Shown here: positions 5,766 through 11,145 of the stretch, piece by piece | Layout: each line of letters opens with the position of its first letter | How positions within the stretch are numbered: position 1 is the first letter of the stretch | Source of the DNA: Nitrospirota bacterium | GTDB lineage: Bacteria > Nitrospirota > Nitrospiria > Nitrospirales > Nitrospiraceae | Direction of reading: 5' to 3' | Assembly (NCBI GenBank): GCA_020028195.1 | Contig: JAHWYE010000026.1 | Location: 1-11,145, forward strand | DNA: 11,145 bases | The notes under the pieces: model-generated | The model's database searches: none | What the model saw: the letters and a program-made list of their open reading frames with translations, nothing else | What the model was told of the DNA's origin: nothing | Program-made: the position numbers and the translations under genes

Positions 5766-7499
5766 ATGGCCCGAACTTCACCCAATCCAGCCCCCCTGCT
5801 CCTCGCATCCGGCCTCACCTCTGGAGATGTGGCAGAGTTACTCAAGCCCTACGGGTTCGAGGACCTCAAGCGAGCCGACGCCAATATCCAGACGATGGCC
5901 GGTGAGCCTCGTCCCCGAGAGCTGCTGGCCGAGATCCTGGGTGAGCTGCTGGCAGCCGTATCCCGGACGGCGGATCCCGATCAGGCGCTGAACCATTGGG
6001 AGCGATTTCTCCAGGCGGGTGTGAACCGCGTCCAACTCTTCGGTTACCTGGGTGACTCGCCGCTCATGCTCCACCTTCTGTGCACGATCTTTGGGGACAG
6101 CGCTTTTCTCGCGCAGACGCTCATCAGGGATCCGTTGCTGGTCTATTGGCTGGCTGAAGAGCAGGTGCTGACCAGGCGGCCGTCGCGTTCCGCGCTGGAT
6201 CGTGCACTGCGGTCCATCATAGAGAATCTGACCTCGGTTGAGCTCAAGCTGGACGCGCTCCGTCGGGTCAAACGTCGTGAGATGCTCAGGATTGGGGTGC
6301 GGGATCTCCTCCGGGTGGCCGATGTGTCCGAAACGACTGCTTCGCTCTCCGACCTTGCCTCGGTGTTGATCCAGGCTGCCTATGAAATTGTCGAGACCAG
6401 TCTTCAACAACAATATGGAACACCGATGCATCGGGACCGGAACGGAAAGCTGGCACAGACCGGATTCGCGGTAGTTGCAATGGGAAAGCTGGGAGGTGGC
6501 GAGCTGAACTTTAGCTCCGATGTGGATCTGATTTATGTTTATGCGTCGGATGACGGGGCGACGCAACCGACCAGGCCACGGGGCTCGAAGGCGACCCAGC
6601 CGGTCCCCCGCTCGATTCCCAACGAGGAGTACTTTGAGTACCTCGCGCGGGATCTCACGAAGGCGCTGACTGATGTGACACAGGAGGGCTATGTGTTCAG
6701 GGTGGATCTTCGGCTTCGCGCCGAGGGCTCCGTGGGGCGGCTGGCGAGACCACTGGCTGACTACGAGCGGTACTACCGGACGCGCGGGCAAGGATGGGAA
6801 CGGCTGGCCCTCCTGAAGGCCTGGCCGATCGCTGGCGCGCGGGCTGTGGGACAAGCCTTCCGGCGTCTCGTGAAGCCGTTTGTCTTTGGCCGGCAGGACG
6901 GCCGTGGGAGGAGTCGTGCCGCAGCGGATATCATCGAACAGGTGAGAGCGATCAAGGGGATGATTGACGACAAGATGGCTACGCGTGGACATGAGCGCCG
7001 GAACGTCAAACTGGGCATCGGGGGCATCCGGGAGGTTGAGTTTATTGTGCAGGCGATCCAAGTGCTATGCGGGAGGCAGTTGGCCGGCATCCTCGATCGA
7101 AGCACGATGGGAACGCTGACCCGAATCAGGCGCTATGGGCTGTTGTCGGCCGTCGAGCAAGCCGCGCTTACGCAGGGGTACCTGTTCCTGCGCGACGTGG
7201 AGCATAAGCTGCAGATGGTGCATGATCTCCAGACCCACGCCTTGCCGGAGACGCCGGATGAACTGACACGCTGCGCGATTCGGCTGGGCTATTCGCCTGG
7301 CGACAGGCAGGCCGCTATGAGGCGGTTTATCGCGGATTATCGCCGGCACACCATGCTGGTGCACCGGATCTTCCAGAAACTGTTTTCGGCTCCCGCTCGG
7401 TCCCCTCTGCTCAAAATGACTCTTGCCAGCCTGAAAGACACGAAGTCGGGAAGGAGCGATCACAGGAGGAGAAACAACAAGGCCGGGCGACTTCATTAG
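5766..7499 (+). CDS. glnE: Single-module GlnE: N-terminal (adenylyl-removing type) half of glutamine synthetase adenylyltransferase
   Basis: GlnE attaches AMP to glutamine synthetase and removes it; normal enzymes have about 950 residues and two halves. This protein has 577 and matches only the N-terminal half. It shows the helical repeat with DPDQALNHWERFL (70-82) and RDPLLVYWL (121-129), then the nucleotidyltransferase core MGKLGGGELNFSSDVDLIYVY with Asp252, Asp254 and, in FRVDLRLR, Asp313. The second domain carries IGGIREVEFIVQ (418-429). All catalytic acidic residues are present. The family resemblance ends near 540; the remaining tail (541-577) is basic and overlaps the terminator stem. 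The start at 5766 is kept because family-like sequence begins before the next Met (44) and the promoter places transcription just ahead of it, despite no ribosome binding site. It diverges from a second GlnE-like gene that could supply the other half-activity. Confidence 0.88.
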   Translation: MARTSPNPAPLLLASGLTSGDVAELLKPYGFEDLKRADANIQTMAGEPRPRELLAEILGELLAAVSRTADPDQALNHWERFLQAGVNRVQLFGYLGDSPLMLHLLCTIFGDSAFLAQTLIRDPLLVYWLAEEQVLTRRPSRSALDRALRSIIENLTSVELKLDALRRVKRREMLRIGVRDLLRVADVSETTASLSDLASVLIQAAYEIVETSLQQQYGTPMHRDRNGKLAQTGFAVVAMGKLGGGELNFSSDVDLIYVYASDDGATQPTRPRGSKATQPVPRSIPNEEYFEYLARDLTKALTDVTQEGYVFRVDLRLRAEGSVGRLARPLADYERYYRTRGQGWERLALLKAWPIAGARAVGQAFRRLVKPFVFGRQDGRGRSRAAADIIEQVRAIKGMIDDKMATRGHERRNVKLGIGGIREVEFIVQAIQVLCGRQLAGILDRSTMGTLTRIRRYGLLSAVEQAALTQGYLFLRDVEHKLQMVHDLQTHALPETPDELTRCAIRLGYSPGDRQAAMRRFIADYRRHTMLVHRIFQKLFSAPARSPLLKMTLASLKDTKSGRSDHRRRNNKAGRLH

Positions 7500-7513
7500 C
7501 CACCCGGCCTTGT
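7477..7513 (-). terminator. Intrinsic terminator of groL, nested in the 3' end of the glnE half
   Basis: ACAAGGCCGGG (7477-7487) and CCCGGCCTTGT (7503-7513) form a perfect 11-bp stem with a 15-nt loop. Read on the minus strand it is followed by a T-rich stretch (TTGTTTCTCC), as expected for termination after groL. On the plus strand no T run follows, so termination of the glnE half would be weaker. The glnE stop codon (7497-7499) lies in the loop. Confidence 0.75.
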
Positions 7514-7562
7514 GCTGACTGCTGATGGCTAGTAGCTATCTGCTAGCAGCCATTTGCTCTGT
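7514..7562. repeat. Seven-unit degenerate heptanucleotide tandem repeat (GCTnnnn)
   Basis: The gap between the two convergent genes is built from seven consecutive 7-mers, each beginning GCT (one GCC): GCTGACT, GCTGATG, GCTAGTA, GCTATCT, GCTAGCA, GCCATTT and GCTCTGT. The spacing is exact with no indels. The middle part also folds as an imperfect hairpin, TGGCT with AGCCA and TAGC with GCTA around a five-base loop. It resembles the short heptanucleotide repeats that spread through intergenic DNA in some bacteria. Confidence 0.7.
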
Positions 7563-7564
7563 TC

Positions 7565-9193
7565 TTAATACATGTCGTGCATGTGGCCGCCGCCGCCCGG
7601 CATGGCCGGCTCTTTCTTATCCTCCGGCAGCTCCGTGATCATGACCTCGGTGGTGAGCATCAAGCCCGCTACGCTGGCCGCGTTCTGCAGGGCGCAGCGC
7701 GTCACCTTCGTCGGGTCAATGATTCCAGCCTGCAACATGTCCACATACTGCTCGGTTTGGGCGTCAAAGCCGTAGGCGGTTTTCTCTTTGCGAACCTTGT
7801 CGACCACCACCGATCCCTCCACGCCGGCATTCTCGACGATCTGACGGATTGGCTCCTCCAGCGCCCGTCGCACGATATTCACACCCACCTGCTGTTCAGG
7901 ACTCAGCTTCAGGGAGTCTAAGGCTGAGACACAGCGTAGAAAGGCCACCCCGCCGCCTGGTACGATCCCTTCCTCGACGGCCGCCTTGGTGGCGTGCAGG
8001 GCGTCCTCGACCCGGGCCTTCTTCTCCTTCATCTCGGTTTCAGTCGCCGCGCCGACGTTGATGACCGCCACGCCGCCGACGATTTTAGCCAGACGCTCCT
8101 GGAGCTTCTCCCGGTCGTAATCCGAAGTTGTTTCCTCGATCTGGGCCTTGACCTGCTTCACGCGGCCCTCGATCTTCTTCGGGTCGCCGTATCCTTCCAC
8201 GATGGTGGTGTTGTCCTTGTCAATCGTGACCCGCTTGGCCCGTCCGAGGTCCGTGAGCTTGATATTCTCGAGCTTCAGCCCCAATTCCTCGGAGATCACC
8301 TGCCCACCGGTCAAGATGGCGATGTCCTCGAGCATGGCCTTCCGTCGGTCGCCGAATCCCGGCGCCTTCACCGCAGCGACATTGAGCGTGCCGCGGAGCT
8401 TGTTCACGACCAACGTGGCCAAAGCCTCGCCTTCCACTTCTTCAGCGACGATCACGAGCGGTTTACCCATCTTGGCCACCTGCTCCAACAGGGGGAGCAA
8501 GTCCTTCATGCTGCTGATTTTCTTCTCATGGATGAGCAGAAACGGTTCCTCGACGGACGCCTCCATGCGCTCGGCGTTGGTGACGAAATACGGGGAGATG
8601 TACCCGCGGTCAAACTGCATGCCCTCGACCACGTCCAATGAGGTGGACATGGACTTGGCTTCCTCGACCGTGATGACGCCGTCTTTGCCGACCTTCTCCA
8701 TGGCTTCGGCGATCAAATCGCCGATGGTTGAATCGTTGTTCGCAGAAATCGTGCCAATCTGAGATATCTCCTTTTTCGCCTGGCAGGGCTTGCTCAGCTT
8801 CTTGAGTTCCTGCACGACGACCTCAACCGCGCGATCAATCCCGCGCTTGATTTCCATCGGATTGCCGCCGGCCGTGATGTTCTTGGCGCCCTCGCGGAAG
8901 ATGGCTTGCGCCAGCACCGTCGCGGTGGTCGTGCCGTCACCGGCCACGTCGCTGGTCTTGCTCGCCACCTCACGAACAAGTTGCGCTCCCATGTTCTCGT
9001 AGGGGTTCTTCAGCTCCACTTCCTTCGCAACGGTCACGCCGTCCTTCGTGATGGTGGGTGCGCCAAACTTCTTGTCCAGGATCGCGTTGCGACCCTTCGG
9101 GCCGAGGGTGGCTTTCACCGCGTCGGCAAGTTGGTTGACCCCCTTCAGAATGGCGGCTCGTGCCCCGTCACCGTACAAAAGCTGCTTTGCCAT
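7565..9193 (-). CDS. groL: Chaperonin GroEL (60 kDa)
   Basis: At 542 residues this is the full-length group I chaperonin subunit, which assembles into two seven-membered rings and folds proteins in the cytoplasm with GroES and ATP. The N-terminal equatorial domain shows LGPKGRNAILDKKFGAP, TKDGVTVAKE (Asp51) and the ATP-site motif GDGTTTATVL (Asp86). The family signature AAVEEGIVPGGG is in the C-terminal equatorial domain. The C-terminus is Gly-rich and ends GGGGHMHDMY, a variant of the usual GGM repeats with two histidines. GGAGG lies 6 nt before the ATG at 9193. It follows groS by 66 bp on the same strand, and an 11-bp-stem terminator follows its stop. Confidence 0.98.
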   Translation of the reverse strand: MAKQLLYGDGARAAILKGVNQLADAVKATLGPKGRNAILDKKFGAPTITKDGVTVAKEVELKNPYENMGAQLVREVASKTSDVAGDGTTTATVLAQAIFREGAKNITAGGNPMEIKRGIDRAVEVVVQELKKLSKPCQAKKEISQIGTISANNDSTIGDLIAEAMEKVGKDGVITVEEAKSMSTSLDVVEGMQFDRGYISPYFVTNAERMEASVEEPFLLIHEKKISSMKDLLPLLEQVAKMGKPLVIVAEEVEGEALATLVVNKLRGTLNVAAVKAPGFGDRRKAMLEDIAILTGGQVISEELGLKLENIKLTDLGRAKRVTIDKDNTTIVEGYGDPKKIEGRVKQVKAQIEETTSDYDREKLQERLAKIVGGVAVINVGAATETEMKEKKARVEDALHATKAAVEEGIVPGGGVAFLRCVSALDSLKLSPEQQVGVNIVRRALEEPIRQIVENAGVEGSVVVDKVRKEKTAYGFDAQTEQYVDMLQAGIIDPTKVTRCALQNAASVAGLMLTTEVMITELPEDKKEPAMPGGGGHMHDMY

Positions 9194-9241
9194 CGTGTTC
9201 CTCCATTAAATAAAATCGTTGGTTATCGTGACGCGACGTGT

Positions 9242-9254
9242 GGTCAGAGTGACC
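9242..9254 (-). promoter_or_regulatory. Short perfect hairpin in the groS-groL spacer
   Basis: GGTCA (9242-9246) and TGACC (9250-9254) form a perfect 5-bp stem around GAG, five bases past the groS stop. It has no following T run, so it is unlikely to terminate. It may mark an mRNA processing or stability point that adjusts the GroES to GroEL ratio. It is short enough to be chance. Confidence 0.3.
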
Positions 9255-9259
9255 CTCAA

Positions 9260-9568
9260 TTACGTCGTGGTAAAGATTCCGAGGACATCTTCTTCCTTCA
9301 GGATCAGACAATCCTCGTCGTCCACCCGCAACTTGCTGCCTGAATACTTGTCAAAGAGAACCTGGTCCCCGACTTTCAGTTGCTTCACGTCCTTACCCAC
9401 CGCCTGGACCGTCCCGCGCTGAGGCTTTTCCTTCGCGGTCTCCGGCACATAGATACCTCCCGCCGTCCGCTCCAGCTCCTCTGTATAGGTAATAAAGACT
9501 CGATCCCCCAGCGGCTGAAAGCCTTTCGCGGCTGCGACGGTTTTCTTCTCCTTGGTCTCCGTGGCCAT
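9260..9568 (-). CDS. groS: Co-chaperonin GroES (10 kDa)
   Basis: This 102-residue GroES forms the heptameric lid of the GroEL cage. The core begins at FQPLGDRVFI (17-26). The mobile loop that docks on GroEL includes RTAGGIYVPETAKEKPQRG (34-52), with the hydrophobic IYV tripeptide. The roof and second half carry GTVQAVG, VGDQVLFDKYSG and a C-terminal ILKEEDVLGIF. The protein has an N-terminal extension of about 14 residues (MATETKEKKTVAAA), whereas most GroES proteins start almost at the core; no internal Met could give the shorter form. AGGAGG lies 9 nt upstream of the ATG. It is the first gene of groS-groL, behind a candidate heat-shock promoter. Confidence 0.97.
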   Translation of the reverse strand: MATETKEKKTVAAAKGFQPLGDRVFITYTEELERTAGGIYVPETAKEKPQRGTVQAVGKDVKQLKVGDQVLFDKYSGSKLRVDDEDCLILKEEDVLGIFTTT

Positions 9569-9664
9569 ACGCTCAATCCTCCTTTATGGTGTGAAGTGTT
9601 GGGAAGATGTGTTTGTGTGTAACTTCTTTCGGCTGAAGCGCGGGTTTCCCCCCGTCGGTACAAT

Positions 9665-9677
9665 TCTCTTGTAGAGA
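9665..9677 (-). promoter_or_regulatory. Palindrome at the groS -10/start region, candidate operator
   Basis: TCTCT and AGAGA flank a three-base centre (9665-9677). The palindrome overlaps the -10 element and the expected transcription start, where a repressor would block initiation. It is not CIRCE (TTAGCACTC-N9-GAGTGCTAA), which is absent from the spacer. Arms of 5 bp are weak evidence. Confidence 0.25.
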
Positions 9678-9701
9678 TAGCTCTCCGGAATAGTAAGTCA
9701 A
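9674..9701 (-). promoter_or_regulatory. Candidate groSL promoter, RpoH-like
   Basis: On the minus strand TTGACT (9701-9696) is followed after 16 bp by TATCTC (9679-9674), with a predicted leader of about 100 nt. Written as CTTG-N17-GCTATCT it agrees well with the alphaproteobacterial heat-shock consensus CTTG-N17/18-CYTATNTNNG. It does not match the E. coli sigma32 -10 (CCCCATNT). The -35 would also serve the housekeeping sigma factor. The rpoH gene next door makes RpoH control attractive. Confidence 0.5.
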
Positions 9702-9795
9702 GAGCCTTCCGAGACTTTCTTTTTCCCGGCCGGTCCTGAACCTATCCATGACTCTAACGTGTTGAAAAACAAAAAGGATATGATCTGTCGAGGAT

Positions 9796-10764
9796 CTAGG
9801 TGCGCAGACGGTCGAAATCCTTGACCTCCTTCTTCATGTAGTCACGGAGGCGTTTGATAATTCGGGCCTCCAGTTGGCGGGTCCGTTCCTTGGTTATGTT
9901 GTATTTTTTCCCAAGGTCTTCAAGCGTCACCGGTGTGTCAGAGAGGATGCGGTTCCGTAGGATGTCTTCCTCTCGCTCGCCGAGTGTCTTGATGAACTGG
10001 GCCAATTTCTCTCGAAAGATGGATCGAAGTTCAGTGTCCGCAAGCTGCTCATCGACTGGAACTTCTTGAGCCGGGAGTAGATCAAGGAGCGTGCCATCGG
10101 TGTCCTGGGTGAGTGGTTGATCGAGAGACAGCTCCCAGCTCCCCAGACGCTGATCCATCTCGATTACGTCGCGCTCACGGACGTTCAGGCGATCCGCCAG
10201 CAGTTTGGTATCCGGCGCGAAGCCCTCACGTTCCAGCTTGGCCTTCTCCTTCCGGAGATTGTAGAACAGCTTGCGCTGGTCCTGTGTCGTGCCCACTTTG
10301 ACCAGGCGAAAGTTGTTGAGCAGATAGCGCAAAATGTACGCACGGGCCCACCAGGCGGCATAGGCGTAGAACCGGACGTTCTTGGTCGGGTCAAACTTCT
10401 TGATCGCCTGCATCAGCCCCACATTGCCTTCCTGGATCAGGTCCATCTGATCGGCGCCGGCATGGAGATATTCAGAGGCCATCGCCACCGAGACCCGCAG
10501 GTTGGCCAGAATGAGTTTCATGGCTGCTTCCCGGCTGCCCTGAACCTGGTATTCGTGAAACAGCCGAAGTTCCTCTTCTTTAGACAGGTAAGGATAGCGC
10601 CGGACTTCAGCCAGATACCGTTGGAGGGTCGTGACCGGAACGACCTCCAGGGAGTCCACTGCAGCTTCAGGCAGGCGGGTCGCCTTTTCCTGATCATCTT
10701 TCGGGTTATCGAGCGCAGTGGTGTCCCGCAGGTCCCGGACAGGGTCTTCTTGAGAATCACTCAT
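9796..10764 (-). CDS. rpoH: RNA polymerase sigma factor RpoH (sigma32 type)
   Basis: This alternative sigma factor directs RNA polymerase to heat-shock promoters. Counted from ATG 10764 it has 322 residues. Region 1.2 (LQRYLAEVRRYPYLSKEEE) starts near 47. Region 2 contains DLIQEGNVGLMQAIKKFDP (about 108-126) and RFYAYAAWWARAYILRYLL. The RpoH box QRKLFYNLR (about 163-171) separates RpoH from RpoD and RpoS. Region 4.2 has the helix-turn-helix TLEDLGKKYNITKERTRQLE (about 280-299). The frame stays open to a GTG at 10839 (347 aa) preceded by AGGAGG. I prefer 10764 because the extra 25 residues look non-conserved and a TATAAT lies inside them, but the longer form is quite possible. It lies 227 bp upstream of groS on the same strand. 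No DnaK neighbour is in the window. Confidence 0.93.
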   Translation of the reverse strand: MSDSQEDPVRDLRDTTALDNPKDDQEKATRLPEAAVDSLEVVPVTTLQRYLAEVRRYPYLSKEEELRLFHEYQVQGSREAAMKLILANLRVSVAMASEYLHAGADQMDLIQEGNVGLMQAIKKFDPTKNVRFYAYAAWWARAYILRYLLNNFRLVKVGTTQDQRKLFYNLRKEKAKLEREGFAPDTKLLADRLNVRERDVIEMDQRLGSWELSLDQPLTQDTDGTLLDLLPAQEVPVDEQLADTELRSIFREKLAQFIKTLGEREEDILRNRILSDTPVTLEDLGKKYNITKERTRQLEARIIKRLRDYMKKEVKDFDRLRT

Positions 10765-10812
10765 GAGTGTCCCAGGTTGCTCCGGCCCATCTTTGGAAGA
10801 GTGTGTCGGGTG

Positions 10813-10841
10813 ATTATAAACGGAAGCGACAGCGAGCACAA
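10813..10841 (-). promoter_or_regulatory. Candidate rpoH promoter inside the longer reading frame
   Basis: On the minus strand TTGTGC (10841-10836, 3 of 6) precedes a perfect TATAAT (10818-10813) by 17 bp. Transcription from about 10806 would leave a 42-nt leader before ATG 10764 and exclude the GTG at 10839. The weak -35 lowers confidence. Confidence 0.4.
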
Positions 10842-10869
10842 AGCCTCCTGCAAGACTCTCTTACGCACC

Positions 10870-10899
10870 TTGTTTCGGGCGATCGTCGCAGCATATAGT
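10870..10899 (+). promoter_or_regulatory. Candidate promoter of the narK-like gene
   Basis: TTGTTT (10870-10875) and TATAGT (10894-10899, 5 of 6) are 18 bp apart, with an expected start near 10906 and a leader of about 49 nt. This lies in the divergent spacer between rpoH and the narK-like gene. Confidence 0.4.
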
Positions 10900-10934
10900 G
10901 CGGAGTCGAGCGAGAGGCGTGTGTGACGTGAGTC

Positions 10935-10947
10935 CTCGCTGAGCGAG
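10935..10947 (+). promoter_or_regulatory. Palindrome just upstream of the narK-like start
   Basis: CTCGCT and AGCGAG flank a single G (10935-10947), a perfect 6+1+6 palindrome ending 7 bp before the ATG at 10955. It covers the place where a ribosome binding site would be, so it could be an operator or a structure controlling translation. Its left part (CTCGCTGAG) also occurs upstream of nirC at 77-85. Confidence 0.35.
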
Positions 10948-10954
10948 TTCAGGT

Positions 10955-11145
10955 ATGAAGACCGTCATCGGCGCATTGCGTAGCGGTCATTGGCCGTCCT
11001 TGGCGGGAGCCTGGCTGCATTTTGAAGTCAGCTTCCTGGTTTGGTTGCTGATCGGGGCGTTGGGTGTGTCCATCGCTGCGGAGTTCGGGCTGACGGCCAC
11101 GCAGAAAGGATTGCTGGTTGCGGTGCCGCTGCTGGGCGGTGCGCT
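10955..11145 (+). CDS. narK: Nitrate/nitrite transporter, NarK/NasA type (5' fragment)
   Basis: An ATG at 10955 opens a frame that runs off the window after 63 full codons. The encoded N-terminus contains GHWPSLAGAWLHFEVSF, a hydrophobic segment VWLLIGALGVSIA, then LTATQKGLLVAVPLLGGA. This order (GxWPxLxGAWLxF.VSF, then A.FGLTATQKGLLVAVPLLGGA) is characteristic of NarK-family major facilitator transporters, which import nitrate or exchange nitrate and nitrite across the inner membrane. Two of the expected twelve transmembrane helices are in view. There is no strong Shine-Dalgarno sequence; AGG lies one base from the ATG and a palindrome sits just upstream. It diverges from rpoH. Direction and substrate cannot be judged from the fragment. 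Confidence 0.82.
   Translation, partial: MKTVIGALRSGHWPSLAGAWLHFEVSFLVWLLIGALGVSIAAEFGLTATQKGLLVAVPLLGGA

Noticed and set aside
5838..7061. A 407-codon open frame on the minus strand opposite the glnE half
   Set aside because: Its translation has no domain pattern, while the plus strand shows a clear GlnE module with catalytic motifs; it is an antisense by-product of GC-rich codon use.
3420..7499. A frameshifted or interrupted single glnE gene
   Set aside because: The two modules are on opposite strands, each is complete with its own start, and the ACT domains belong to only one; a sequencing frameshift cannot produce this.
9569..9795. CIRCE element upstream of groS
   Set aside because: No TTAGCACTC or GAGTGCTAA half-sites are present in the spacer on either strand.
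9764..9795. Intrinsic terminator of rpoH
   Set aside because: A T-rich stretch exists on the minus strand (9775-9764), but the only preceding stem is GATC/GATC, four base pairs, too weak to call.

Overview
The window most resembles a chromosomal segment from a nitrite-oxidising or related bacterium of the Nitrospira type (phylum Nitrospirota). This is inferred from gene content: a formate/nitrite-family channel next to a siroheme nitrite reductase, a NarK-type nitrate/nitrite transporter, glutamine synthetase adenylyltransferase modules, and a groESL operon next to an RpoH-type sigma factor. Base composition is GC-rich and even. I saw no transposase, integrase, CRISPR array, rRNA or tRNA.

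Layout. Positions 3-101 (+) are probably the 3' end of an upstream gene that overlaps nirC through TGATG. nirC (101-937) and nirA (934-2538) overlap by ATGA and form a nitrite uptake and assimilatory reduction operon. A two-CBS-domain protein with an unrecognised helical N-terminus follows at 2609-3412 and converges, with only 7 bp between stops, on a large minus-strand gene (3420-5681).

The centrepiece is 3420-7499. Instead of one roughly 950-residue GlnE with two nucleotidyltransferase halves, two separate single-module GlnE-like proteins are encoded divergently. The plus-strand protein (577 aa) is the N-terminal (adenylyl-removing-type) half with an intact DxD. The minus-strand protein (753 aa) carries two ACT-like domains ahead of one GlnE-type module, in which the DxD is replaced by Asp-Ile-Glu. 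Their promoters appear to be back to back with overlapping -35 boxes and symmetric -10 arms. The plus gene would be read from an almost leaderless mRNA, and the minus gene from a GTG with a good ribosome binding site. This looks like a rewired, possibly amino-acid-sensing control of glutamine synthetase, close to the nitrite-to-ammonium genes that supply that enzyme.

After 7499 a strong hairpin terminator and a seven-unit degenerate heptanucleotide repeat (GCTnnnn) separate the plus-strand GlnE half from groL. groS-groL (minus) lie downstream of rpoH (minus). The groS promoter resembles the alphaproteobacterial RpoH-type consensus, and no CIRCE element is present. Diverging from rpoH, the start of a narK-like transporter runs off the right edge (10955-11145).

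Together the genes cover nitrite import, reduction to ammonium, control of ammonium assimilation, and a heat-shock sigma factor next to its probable chaperonin target. No gene-free stretch exceeds about 230 bp.
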